37,465 nucleotides of DNA, from NCBI GenBank assembly GCA_052034865.1, contig JBPOIC010000037.1:1-37465 (forward strand), written 5' to 3'. Shown piece by piece: positions 8,207 to 15,021 of this stretch; the first letter of the stretch is position 1; each line of letters begins with the position of its first letter. The notes under the pieces were generated by a model. The model was not told the origin of the DNA. It was given only the letters and a program-made list of their open reading frames with translations, and did not search any database. The stretch comes from JBPOIC01 sp052034865 (GTDB lineage: Bacteria; UBA10199; JADFYH01). The translations under genes were made by a program, and so were the position numbers.

Positions 8207-8236
8207 TTGGATGGAGATATTTTCTTCGTCTATAAT
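8207..8236 (+). promoter_or_regulatory. Possible sigma-70 promoter for the parvulin lipoprotein gene
   Basis: A perfect -10 TATAAT lies at 8231-8236. The best -35 is TTGGAT at 8207-8212 with an 18-bp spacer, which is weak. Transcription would start about 30 bp before the ATG at 8277 and place AAGGAG (8261-8266) in the leader. Confidence 0.45.
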
Positions 8237-8276
8237 TCAGAACGCCTTCATTCAATAAAAAAGGAGCCTTAGGATT

Positions 8277-9257
8277 ATGCTTCGAAAATTATCCCTTCTG
8301 ATTTGCACTACCCTGATTGTGACCGCTTGCGGGTCCAAAATGGATAAGGAAATCCATCAGGGAAAACCGTTGGTGAAAATAGGCGATGACAAAATTCACG
8401 AAGGCTACATCGATTTTTTGGGAAAGATGGATCCCAAAATGAAAAAACAGCTTGAAATGCCCGGTGGGAAAAAAGCGGTTGTCGATAAATTGGTCGATAT
8501 CGAGCTATTGTATCAGCAGAGCTTAAGTAGAGGTCTCGACAAGTCTCCAGAGTTGCAAAAGAAATTAGAGTTTACCCGCCGTACCCTCATTGCCCAGGCC
8601 CTGATCGATGATGAAGCCGATAAAATTGCCCGCAAGGATTACGAAACTAATAAAGATAAAGAATTTACCCGTGTAAAGCTGGCGCATATCTTTTTCTCAA
8701 CGATGCCCAAACCCGCCGCTCCACAGCCTGGAAAACCACCCGCACCCATTTCGGATGAAGATCGCAAAAAAGCCGAACAGGAAGCCTCAGAAAAAGCAAA
8801 AACAGCCTATGATCGCCTGAAAAATGGAGAAGCCTGGGATGTCGTTGTAAAAGAGGTGAGCGATGACAAACCCAGTGCCGACCGAGGCGGGGATATGGGT
8901 TATGTCACGCAGGCCGATCGTCGTTTGGAAAGGCTTGATTATAAAGGATTGGTGGATAAGGCCTTTGCTCTCAAAGTGGGAGAATATTCCGAGCCCATTC
9001 CTGCCAAGGATGGTTGGCACATCATTAAAGTGATCGAAGATAAATCAGTTCAACCCTATGAAGATGTTGCCATGATCTTAAAGGGACGTGCCCAGGCGTC
9101 TATTCGAGGAAAATTTCTCGAAGACTTAAAGAAGAACAAAGTCCAATACCTGGATGAAACGCTCGCAGAAAGTGCGCCGGCTCCTACAGCAAATCCTCAT
9201 GCGCTTCCTGTTCCCCCTAAAACTCCTCCTGTCGCACCGGACGGAGAAAAGAAATAG
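8277..9257 (+). CDS. Parvulin-type peptidyl-prolyl isomerase lipoprotein (PrsA/SurA-like)
   Basis: Predicted envelope foldase of 326 residues. The N-terminus is a lipoprotein signal with lipobox VTAC, making C18 the lipidated residue; the next residues (GSK) do not give an obvious inner-membrane retention signal. A helical SurA-N-like region spans about 30-130, the parvulin domain about 132-254 (VKLAHIFF at its start, GGDMGYV in the middle, GWHIIKVIE at its end), and a Pro/Ala-rich tail follows (about 300-326). The parvulin domain has a Pro-rich plus charged insertion after its first strand (about 145-175). It probably helps outer-membrane proteins fold, fitting the porin gene that follows. 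The gene is monocistronic, bounded by its own promoter-like site and terminator. Confidence 0.9.
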   Translation: MLRKLSLLICTTLIVTACGSKMDKEIHQGKPLVKIGDDKIHEGYIDFLGKMDPKMKKQLEMPGGKKAVVDKLVDIELLYQQSLSRGLDKSPELQKKLEFTRRTLIAQALIDDEADKIARKDYETNKDKEFTRVKLAHIFFSTMPKPAAPQPGKPPAPISDEDRKKAEQEASEKAKTAYDRLKNGEAWDVVVKEVSDDKPSADRGGDMGYVTQADRRLERLDYKGLVDKAFALKVGEYSEPIPAKDGWHIIKVIEDKSVQPYEDVAMILKGRAQASIRGKFLEDLKKNKVQYLDETLAESAPAPTANPHALPVPPKTPPVAPDGEKK

Positions 9258-9273
9258 TTCGTTTTTTAATCAG

Positions 9274-9311
9274 AAGGTGATCTTCTTTAAACTCGGAAGA
9301 TCATCTTTTTT
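9274..9311 (+). terminator. Rho-independent terminator after the parvulin gene
   Basis: AAGGTGATCTTC (9274-9285) pairs with GAAGATCATCTT (9296-9307) with a single G-T position, a 10-nt loop and a T-run to 9311. It lies 16 bp after the stop codon. Confidence 0.92.
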
Positions 9312-9353
9312 GTCAAAGAGGCATTCATTAAGAATTTTCTTAAGTTTCAATCT

Positions 9354-9391
9354 GCCTGTTCAGTTCGCAATTGCATAAAAAATGAACAGGC
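9354..9391 (+). promoter_or_regulatory. Inverted repeat upstream of the BBP2 porin, possible operator
   Basis: GCCTGTTCA (9354-9362) and TGAACAGGC (9383-9391) form a perfect 9-bp inverted repeat with 20 bp between them. A further palindrome GCAATTGC (9367-9374) lies inside, and another TGTTCA follows at 9402-9407. There is no T-tract, so it is not a normal terminator. It lies within the 315-bp gene-free stretch (9312-9626) that holds the porin leader. An operator for a dimeric regulator is plausible; the regulator is unknown. Confidence 0.45.
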
Positions 9392-9539
9392 TGATGAAAA
9401 TTGTTCAGAAAAGTTAGAAGAGAAGGAGTTGAAATAGTAAGGTATTTTGATCGGTTTTAGCTGGTACAGGTTTTGCTTTTCGCAGTGTGTCACTTTTTTA
9501 TTCAATCCAAATAAGTCCAAGGTCAGATGGAGGAGAGGT

Positions 9540-9599
9540 CTTCAAATCGGAAAAAGTCCGATTGAAGGGAGTGGAGCTTGTCCAGCAATCTGGCAGGAC
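9540..9599 (+). promoter_or_regulatory. Structured 5' leader of the porin mRNA
   Basis: CTTCAAATCGGA (9540-9551) pairs with TCCGATTGAAG (9557-9567) with one bulged A and a 5-nt loop. A short hairpin CCAG-CAAT-CTGG (9582-9593), or alternatively GTCC/GGAC (9580-9583/9596-9599), follows just before the ribosome site. I recognise no known riboswitch class. The stems may stabilise an abundant porin mRNA or be sRNA targets. Confidence 0.4.
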
Positions 9600-9626
9600 T
9601 TGTCATTTAAAGAAAGGAGTCTTCGA

Positions 9627-10796
9627 GTGAAGAAAAAATATCTCGCGTCGTCATTGTTGGCGTTGTCTCTGTGTGCGGCCCCCAGTTGGGCCGGGGAATC
9701 CAAGGCAGGTGGTTTGGAGCTTTCCGGAAATATTGATGTGGTGACCGGTTGGCAACGGGATGATTCCCATGCCTTAGGAACCTATGTTGGTGGACAGTTA
9801 GGCTATTTTAGAGGTTCACCAGCCGCCAAACATGACACCTTCAATTTCTACCTTGATCAGGTCGAGCTCGATTTGAACAAGAGCTTTGGCGATAACATCC
9901 GTATCCGTGCCGATCTCGATTTCGGTCGTGGACTTTCCGGTAGCGGTCGCAACACCGATACAACCGGTGGTTTAGGTGGTTTCGAAGTGGAGCAAGGTTA
10001 TGTCACCGCCGATATTATGGGTGCTGAATTAATGGTCGGTCGTTTCAATGCCCCCATTGGCTATTACGTCGTCGATCGTGCGGATAACCCCACGATCTCT
10101 TTCTCGACCCCTTTCCATTATTTAACCCCCACCAACGTGACAGGTGCGAAGTTATATTATGCCTTTAACGATAACTTCGATTTGCACGTGTACGCCGTGA
10201 ATAATCTGGCCGATTCGGTTGCCTTCGGATTCGCCAGAACCGGTGGAACCACTCCCAACCCTGGTGGATTATCAAACTACAGTGCAATTCCTTCTTACGG
10301 AACCCGCCTGGGTTTTAACTGGGGCGCCGATGATACCAAGAGCACCATTGGTATCTCTTATGCCGGTGGTCCAGAGCGTTTAAATGCCAATAAACACTTA
10401 ACTCACATTGCGGATCTGGATTTTGCCATTAAGGCAACTCCCCAGCTTCTGTTTGCGGGTGAAGCGGTGTATCGTCAGGATAACTCCGACATCGCAGGCG
10501 TTCAGAATGACCGCGCGTTGGGTGGATTTTTGGTCGTGAACTACGACTTCAATGATGCCTGGAGAATATTCGGACGTTATGGATATCTTCGCGATCGTAA
10601 TGGCTTCTATACCGACACAACCGACGCCGTTGGTGGAATCAACATCCACGACGGAGCCATTGGTGTGGGGTATCAGATCGCAGAGGGTGCGAAGTTAAAG
10701 GCTGAATACAGCCCAACCTTCTTCGATCCTAAAGCCTCGGGTGTTGACTCCTCGTGGTCGCACGCGTTTTCCCTTGAGTTGGCTTATAATTTCTAA
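9627..10796 (+). CDS. Outer-membrane beta-barrel porin, BBP2 (OmpL-like) family
   Basis: Porin of 389 residues with a signal peptide (KKKYLASSLLALSLC then APSWAG) and a barrel made of alternating strands, ending in the typical C-terminal strand FSLELAYNF. The stretch VGRFNAPIGYYVVDR followed by FSTPFHYLTPTNVTGAKL is typical of the putative beta-barrel porin-2 group. The frame is open back to 9447, but AGAAAGGAG (9611-9619) fixes the GTG at 9627, directly before the signal peptide. The gene is monocistronic with a long leader and a very strong terminator, which suggests high expression as a major outer-membrane protein. The substrate cannot be read from the sequence. Confidence 0.85.
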   Translation: MKKKYLASSLLALSLCAAPSWAGESKAGGLELSGNIDVVTGWQRDDSHALGTYVGGQLGYFRGSPAAKHDTFNFYLDQVELDLNKSFGDNIRIRADLDFGRGLSGSGRNTDTTGGLGGFEVEQGYVTADIMGAELMVGRFNAPIGYYVVDRADNPTISFSTPFHYLTPTNVTGAKLYYAFNDNFDLHVYAVNNLADSVAFGFARTGGTTPNPGGLSNYSAIPSYGTRLGFNWGADDTKSTIGISYAGGPERLNANKHLTHIADLDFAIKATPQLLFAGEAVYRQDNSDIAGVQNDRALGGFLVVNYDFNDAWRIFGRYGYLRDRNGFYTDTTDAVGGINIHDGAIGVGYQIAEGAKLKAEYSPTFFDPKASGVDSSWSHAFSLELAYNF

Positions 10797-10819
10797 GCTA
10801 GCTCACTCTCCTCTCCTGG

Positions 10820-10857
10820 AACAGCCCCAAGAGTTTTTCTTGGGGCTGTTTTTTTTT
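10820..10857 (+). terminator. Strong Rho-independent terminator after the porin
   Basis: AACAGCCCCAAG (10820-10831) pairs perfectly with CTTGGGGCTGTT (10839-10850) around a 7-nt loop, followed by T to 10857. It lies 23 bp after the porin stop. Confidence 0.97.
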
Positions 10858-10937
10858 GATCAAAATGAAAAAATACTTCGCAAAGGCAAACTCTTTTGAG
10901 AACATTACCTGATAACTGCGTTAGAGCTGGCCTCCAA

Positions 10938-10943
10938 TATAAT
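10938..10943 (+). promoter_or_regulatory. Possible -10 element for the Cys-rich repeat protein
   Basis: A perfect TATAAT sits 26 bp before the ATG at 10970, followed by AAAGGAG at 10957-10963. No convincing -35 is found at 16-18 bp upstream, so this may be an activator-dependent promoter or a chance match. Confidence 0.35.
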
Positions 10944-10969
10944 CTGTGTTTCAATCAAAGGAGTCGAAT

Positions 10970-13846
10970 ATGTCGCTTAAAGGGTTCAGAAAACTGCTAC
11001 CTGCCTTTTTTGTTCTATCTCTTATCTTTACTTCGTATGTTTGGGCGGGGGCCAGTGTCGGTGGCACTGCCATCAATATGTTCAAACAAATGAATTTCAA
11101 GCATTTCACCATTGATGATGCTGGCGGTGAAAGTAGTGCCTATAATTATTTTATCGATTCTGATTACACAAAAACCCCACCAGTTGAAAATTACCAATGC
11201 AGTCATTGCAGTCTTGCCATTTTCAATGGAGTCGCTGTCGATGATGGTATTGACAACGATTTTAGCGACCCTACCTCCAATTCTCCTTACAATTCAGGGA
11301 TTCAGGCTTATTTTTTAAGTCAGCTTATTCCAGGTCTGAATGGTTTTGTGACCGGTGATGATGGCCCGGTCGATAGTCCATTCAATTCCAATCCAAACTA
11401 TGATGGAGCCGATCCTTCCGGACCAAATGATGATATCCGCTCTCCTGTGAGATTCCGTGGCAACAATACCGGTATTCTTGTTTCTCAGCGCTCCTATGCG
11501 GATGCAAATACCAGTTTCGTCATTCTCGAATATACCTTCCAAAATCCTACGGGATCTCCCATCAACCTCAAAGTTGGTCAAATTGGTGACTTCGATACAA
11601 ATAGCGGATCGACCGACGATAAAACCTTCTACGATGCGAGCTCAATGTCGGTAGGGGTTCAGGACGATGGATATACAGGGCAGGAAAAATACTACACGGC
11701 AGGAATTGCGGTGATTGGCGACGTCATTCCTCATCCCACAGTCTCTGCTCTCTCTTACGGCCCTTATGGGGTGCACAATTATGTCCTTGAGAAAAAACAA
11801 GGCCTTTCGCTGGTAGGAAATACCTATGAAGCGAACCGCATTGGTTTTTTTAATAAATCTTCAGCTTTTAGTAATGACCAAGACGGAAGTGCGAATAACC
11901 CAGCAGCACCCTCTTCTGAAAAAGAAGTCGCTATTGCTGCTGATTTGGGAAGTATTCCTGCGGGACAAAGCAAAACAATTGCTTTTTGTTATGTTGCTAT
12001 TGCGCCTGGTGGAGGATTCGACTCAGCAAAGGCTAAATTTATTCAAACCGTTAGCGATTGCAGAAATTTTTACAAAACCATTCTCGGTGGTTTTCCATTC
12101 TGTGGAAATGGGGTGGTCGATACTCTGACGGGAGAAAGCTGTGACCCAGATCCAAATGACACTTCTTTCATGGGATCACAAGCAAAGCTTGCGTGTACAT
12201 CCCAATGTAAAGTGAATGTCTGTGGAGATGGTGACCTTGGAATTTCCTCCGCTGGTTTTGGCTCGAGTAAAACCTTTGAAGAATGTGACCTGGGGGATCT
12301 GAATGGTCTTCCAACCTCTTCATGTACCAATTTATGTAAAAGAGTTGTGAAGTGTGGTGATGGGGTTAAAGGAGGAGACGAAGAATGCGATCTGGGCGCC
12401 CAAAACTCCAACCAGGGGGCTTGTACCAAGACCTGTAAAAATGCCGTCTGTGGCGATAGCTTTGTCCAAACCTCTTTAGGTGAAGAATGTGATTTGGGCA
12501 CAGGGAATGGGCCCACGGGAGGTTGCGATACAGCATGCAAGTTCATACCGCCTCCGAGCAGTACGACGATTGCGGTTTGTGGAAACGGAACCATCGAAGT
12601 GCCTGAAGAATGTGACAAGGGATCGGCCAACTCCGATACCGAAGATTGCACGACCGCCTGTAAAAACAAGGCCTGTGGTGATGGACTGCTTCAACCCGGC
12701 GAGGAATGCGATGATGGAAATAAAGCTGACGGCGATGGTTGTACCCAGGCGTGTCAGCTGGAAGTCGTTTGTGGAAATGGAAAGGTTCAGGCCGGTGAAG
12801 AATGTGACGATGGTGATAAAAACTCTGATACAGGCACCTGCACGAAAACCTGTAAAAAAGCCGTTTGCGGCGATGGTTTTGTCCAATACCTGGTAGAAGA
12901 ATGTGATGATGGAAATACCAGCAATGGAGATGCTTGTAATAAAACCTGCAAACAGGAGTACTGTGGTGATGGAGTTCGCAACAATGCCACTGCTGTTGCC
13001 AATCAACCGGCTCAGGAAACTGAACAATGTGATGATGGTAACATCAAGGAAGGCGATGGCTGTAACAAGAAGTGTCTGCTTGAAAATGCAACGGCCTGCG
13101 GAAATGGAACTGTCGAGGCCGGTGAGCAGTGTGATGATGGCAATACAGCCGATAGCGATGGTTGTAGCAAATTCTGTCAGCTAGAAAACATTTCTCTTTG
13201 TGGCAATGGCGCGCTGGATAAAGGCGAGCAGTGCGATGATGGGAATAAAACCGACGGAGATGGTTGCTCGGCCATTTGTACCAAGGAAGTTTGCGGCGAT
13301 CACATTCAGCAAAATGGTGAAGAATGTGATTTTGGCGAAACAAACACCGTCAATAACTGCTCGGGTTGCAAGCTTTCTCCGTCCACTTGTGGAAACGCCA
13401 TTCTCGAGTTGGGTGAGCAGTGCGACGATGGAAATACAAGCGATGGAGATACCTGCACGAGTACCTGTCAGCTTGTAACGCCCGTCAGCTCTACCACCCT
13501 CGCAACTACCTGCGCTAACAAGACCCATGATTCTGGTGAGCAGTGCGATGATGGCAATCAAAAAGAAGGAGATGGTTGCGATAGTCATTGCCAGCTTGAA
13601 GGTGTCACCTGTGGGGATAAACTGATGGGCCGAGGTGAAAGCTGTGATGATGGAAATGCAATCGATAAAGATGGATGCGATGCCAGCTGTAAAACAGAGC
13701 TGACACTCATCCAGAATCCACCTCCTGCTGCAGCGGCCGGATGTTCACTCCAAAATCTGGCAACCCAGGGAGGATCTTTGGGAGCCCTGCTTAGCCTTGT
13801 TTCAATGGCGATAATTGCTGTCAGAAGATTCAGAATCTTTGAATAA
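10970..13846 (+). CDS. Secreted Cys-rich repeat protein: unknown N-domain, 15 DUF4215-type repeats, MYXO-CTERM-like tail
   Basis: A 958-residue secreted protein. Residues 1-26 are a signal peptide (MSLKGFRKLLPAFF... then TSYVWA). Residues 27-377 form an Asp/Asn/Ser/Gly-rich, probably beta-sandwich region that I do not recognise. Residues 378-907 hold 15 tandem units of the form CGNG-x-x-x-x-GEECDDGN-x-x-DGDGC-x-x-x-C, about 35 residues and four cysteines each, matching the Myxococcus cysteine-rich/DUF4215 repeat type. Most units keep the acidic CDDGN and DGDGC loops, so calcium binding and disulfides are likely by inference. The tail has Cys925 in AAGCS, a hydrophobic helix and a basic end (VRRFRIFE), like MYXO-CTERM sorting signals. 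It is probably a surface adhesin or structural protein. AAAGGAG fixes the ATG. The gene is flanked by terminators on both sides. Confidence 0.88.
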   Translation: MSLKGFRKLLPAFFVLSLIFTSYVWAGASVGGTAINMFKQMNFKHFTIDDAGGESSAYNYFIDSDYTKTPPVENYQCSHCSLAIFNGVAVDDGIDNDFSDPTSNSPYNSGIQAYFLSQLIPGLNGFVTGDDGPVDSPFNSNPNYDGADPSGPNDDIRSPVRFRGNNTGILVSQRSYADANTSFVILEYTFQNPTGSPINLKVGQIGDFDTNSGSTDDKTFYDASSMSVGVQDDGYTGQEKYYTAGIAVIGDVIPHPTVSALSYGPYGVHNYVLEKKQGLSLVGNTYEANRIGFFNKSSAFSNDQDGSANNPAAPSSEKEVAIAADLGSIPAGQSKTIAFCYVAIAPGGGFDSAKAKFIQTVSDCRNFYKTILGGFPFCGNGVVDTLTGESCDPDPNDTSFMGSQAKLACTSQCKVNVCGDGDLGISSAGFGSSKTFEECDLGDLNGLPTSSCTNLCKRVVKCGDGVKGGDEECDLGAQNSNQGACTKTCKNAVCGDSFVQTSLGEECDLGTGNGPTGGCDTACKFIPPPSSTTIAVCGNGTIEVPEECDKGSANSDTEDCTTACKNKACGDGLLQPGEECDDGNKADGDGCTQACQLEVVCGNGKVQAGEECDDGDKNSDTGTCTKTCKKAVCGDGFVQYLVEECDDGNTSNGDACNKTCKQEYCGDGVRNNATAVANQPAQETEQCDDGNIKEGDGCNKKCLLENATACGNGTVEAGEQCDDGNTADSDGCSKFCQLENISLCGNGALDKGEQCDDGNKTDGDGCSAICTKEVCGDHIQQNGEECDFGETNTVNNCSGCKLSPSTCGNAILELGEQCDDGNTSDGDTCTSTCQLVTPVSSTTLATTCANKTHDSGEQCDDGNQKEGDGCDSHCQLEGVTCGDKLMGRGESCDDGNAIDKDGCDASCKTELTLIQNPPPAAAAGCSLQNLATQGGSLGALLSLVSMAIIAVRRFRIFE
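12101..13690 (+). repeat. 15 tandem Cys-rich coding repeats (DUF4215 type)
   Basis: Fifteen in-frame units averaging about 106 bp, each beginning with a CG-D/N-type codon group (TGTGGAAATGG or TGTGGTGATGG) and containing GAATGTGATGATGG-like or GAGCAGTGCGATGATGG-like cores. The first units (about 12101-12660) are the most diverged: longer, with CDLG or CDPD in place of CDDG. Units 6, 7, 10, 11, 13 and 14 are closest to the consensus, consistent with recent duplication in the C-terminal part. This array also creates long false frames on the opposite strand. Confidence 0.93.
13736..13843 (+). other. MYXO-CTERM-like C-terminal sorting signal (coding)
   Basis: The last 36 codons of the Cys-rich protein encode Gly-Cys-Ser (Cys925), about 20 mostly hydrophobic residues (GGSLGALLSLVSMAIIAV) and a basic cluster RRFR. 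An invariant Cys before a terminal helix and an Arg-rich end define MYXO-CTERM-like signals, thought to be cleaved by CPBP-family myxosortases with transfer to the outer surface. No such peptidase is encoded in the window. Confidence 0.7.
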
Positions 13847-13867
13847 ATTTCCCTAAGTCCCGACTCG

Positions 13868-13905
13868 AAAAGGCCTGCGCTGATTTAAAAAGCACAGGCC
13901 TTTTT
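13868..13905 (+). terminator. Rho-independent terminator after the Cys-rich protein
   Basis: AAAAGGCCTG (13868-13877) pairs with CAGGCCTTTT (13895-13904), with further GC pairing toward the loop and a T-rich end. It lies 22 bp after the stop. Confidence 0.94.
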
Positions 13906-13950
13906 CTTTTTATCAATTGGATTCTGCTTTGAGCTGTAGGAAAAAACTTC

Positions 13951-14862
13951 ATGAAAAAATCTTTCCTCTTTTTGATGATTCTATTTTTGTTCGCTCCATT
14001 TTTTTCTATTACGGCTTCTCCTCAGTCTTTCACTAACTCTTCTCTTCCGTCGGCTATTCATGGAGATGGTTTCCTCCGTCTGTACAACTATCATCTGAAT
14101 GAATTCTTGGAGATTCAGTTTAGGGATCCAAACGTGCTGAAGCCAGAGGCGCTTGAAAAAATCAATCATCTGTTAAGAACGCGAGATGATTTAAGTGTCT
14201 TGCCGATCAATTCTATCCTGCTTGATTTGCTCGATCATCTTCAGGATCATTTTGGAGTGGATACTGTCGAGATTATCTCAGGATATCGCAGTAAAAAATT
14301 CAATGAATCCCTTTTAAAATCAGGGCATGCGGTGAGTCCGGTGAGTATGCATACACAGGGAAAGGCGATGGATATTCATTTGGATGAAATCCGTGAAGAA
14401 ACCCTTCAGGCTTATGTCCGCAGTCTAAAATTGGGAGGAGTTGGTTTTTATGAAGGACTGGATTTTGTGCACGTGGATACAGGCCCTGTACGTTTCTGGC
14501 AGGAGCTGAGTGGGAAAAGAAAGCTCGTGGGAGTGCTCAACCCCAAGGCTTCGGCTCAACTAACCAGTGATCGAAATGATTATTTCTTAAATCAAAATCC
14601 CGTTTTCGAATGGTCTTTTCAAGCTGACTCTGGCTTGGATCAAATTACCGAGCTTCATCTTGAGCGATTCTTTCGAGGAACATGGAGAAGTGTAGAAGCC
14701 TACATTCCCAAACAATCTCAATTTTCGCTCAGCTCAAAAAACATTCACAAGGACTCTTTTCTTCACTTACCTGATCATGCAGGGAAATACCGGATCACCT
14801 TTAAGCTTTCAGGAATGGGAGATTGGCTTTCATCGAATGAGTTTTATTTTAAAAGGAAGTAA
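13951..14862 (+). CDS. YcbK/MepK-like murein peptidase (DUF882, M15-type) with extra C-terminal domain
   Basis: Exported 303-residue protein with a signal peptide (KKSFLFLMILFLFAPFF then TASPQ). The DUF882/peptidase M15-like domain spans about residues 40-185. SGYRSKKFN is the family motif, and the zinc ligands of SMHTQGKAMDIHL (H134, D141) and FVHVDTG (H174) are visible, followed by RFW. The family includes the murein endopeptidase MepK (YcbK), which cuts mDAP-mDAP crosslinks. About 110 residues follow (190-303) that are not in the usual 180-residue protein; they look beta-rich and Ig-like (WSFQAD, KYRITFKLSG). TAGGAAAA lies before the ATG. It is monocistronic and converges on cydB. Catalytic activity is likely; the bond specificity is inferred. 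Confidence 0.87.
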   Translation: MKKSFLFLMILFLFAPFFSITASPQSFTNSSLPSAIHGDGFLRLYNYHLNEFLEIQFRDPNVLKPEALEKINHLLRTRDDLSVLPINSILLDLLDHLQDHFGVDTVEIISGYRSKKFNESLLKSGHAVSPVSMHTQGKAMDIHLDEIREETLQAYVRSLKLGGVGFYEGLDFVHVDTGPVRFWQELSGKRKLVGVLNPKASAQLTSDRNDYFLNQNPVFEWSFQADSGLDQITELHLERFFRGTWRSVEAYIPKQSQFSLSSKNIHKDSFLHLPDHAGKYRITFKLSGMGDWLSSNEFYFKRK

Positions 14863-14970
14863 CTTTTTCAGAATTCTTTCACGGTAGAAACTTCAGAGTA
14901 AGTCACAGCAGTGGCGATATCGCTCAAGTCATTTTTTTATAACTGAGCTGGTATACCTGATCATCGTAGA

Positions 14971-14999
14971 CAGTAACCCAGGATTCAGTGACTGCAGAA
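14971..14999 (-). repeat. Possible degenerate heptamer repeat (CAGNNNN units)
   Basis: CAGTAAC, CAGGATT, CAGTGAC and a later CAGAAAA occur nearly in register (one 8-bp and one 9-bp step) in the 159-bp gap between the two convergent genes. They match the unit style of clearer arrays at 525, 2316, 17954, 30721 and 35856. This is the weakest copy. The same gap holds a 10-bp palindrome GCGATATCGC (14914-14923) and nothing else I can name. Confidence 0.3.
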
Positions 15000-15021
15000 A
15001 ATTATGCTTTTCCGTTATCAC

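Noticed and set aside
9392..9599. Porin leader as a cyclic di-GMP or other known riboswitch
   Set aside because: The conserved sequence blocks of the common classes are not seen; only simple hairpins are present.
9447..9626. N-terminal extension of the BBP2 porin
   Set aside because: A ribosome site and signal peptide lie at the GTG at 9627; the upstream part contains RNA hairpins.
12070..13588. Several long open frames on the minus strand (e.g. 199, 183 and 135 codons)
   Set aside because: They are opposite the repetitive Cys-rich gene; the repeat codon pattern keeps stops out of the other frames. No ribosome sites and no family motifs.
12101..13690. Regularly spaced repeats resembling a CRISPR array
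   Set aside because: The repeat is in frame, diverged between units and encodes DUF4215 motifs; there are no identical 25-40 bp repeats with unique spacers and no cas genes.
14863..15021. A cydX-like small subunit gene after cydB
   Set aside because: The only short frame on that strand is about 11 codons and lacks a membrane helix.
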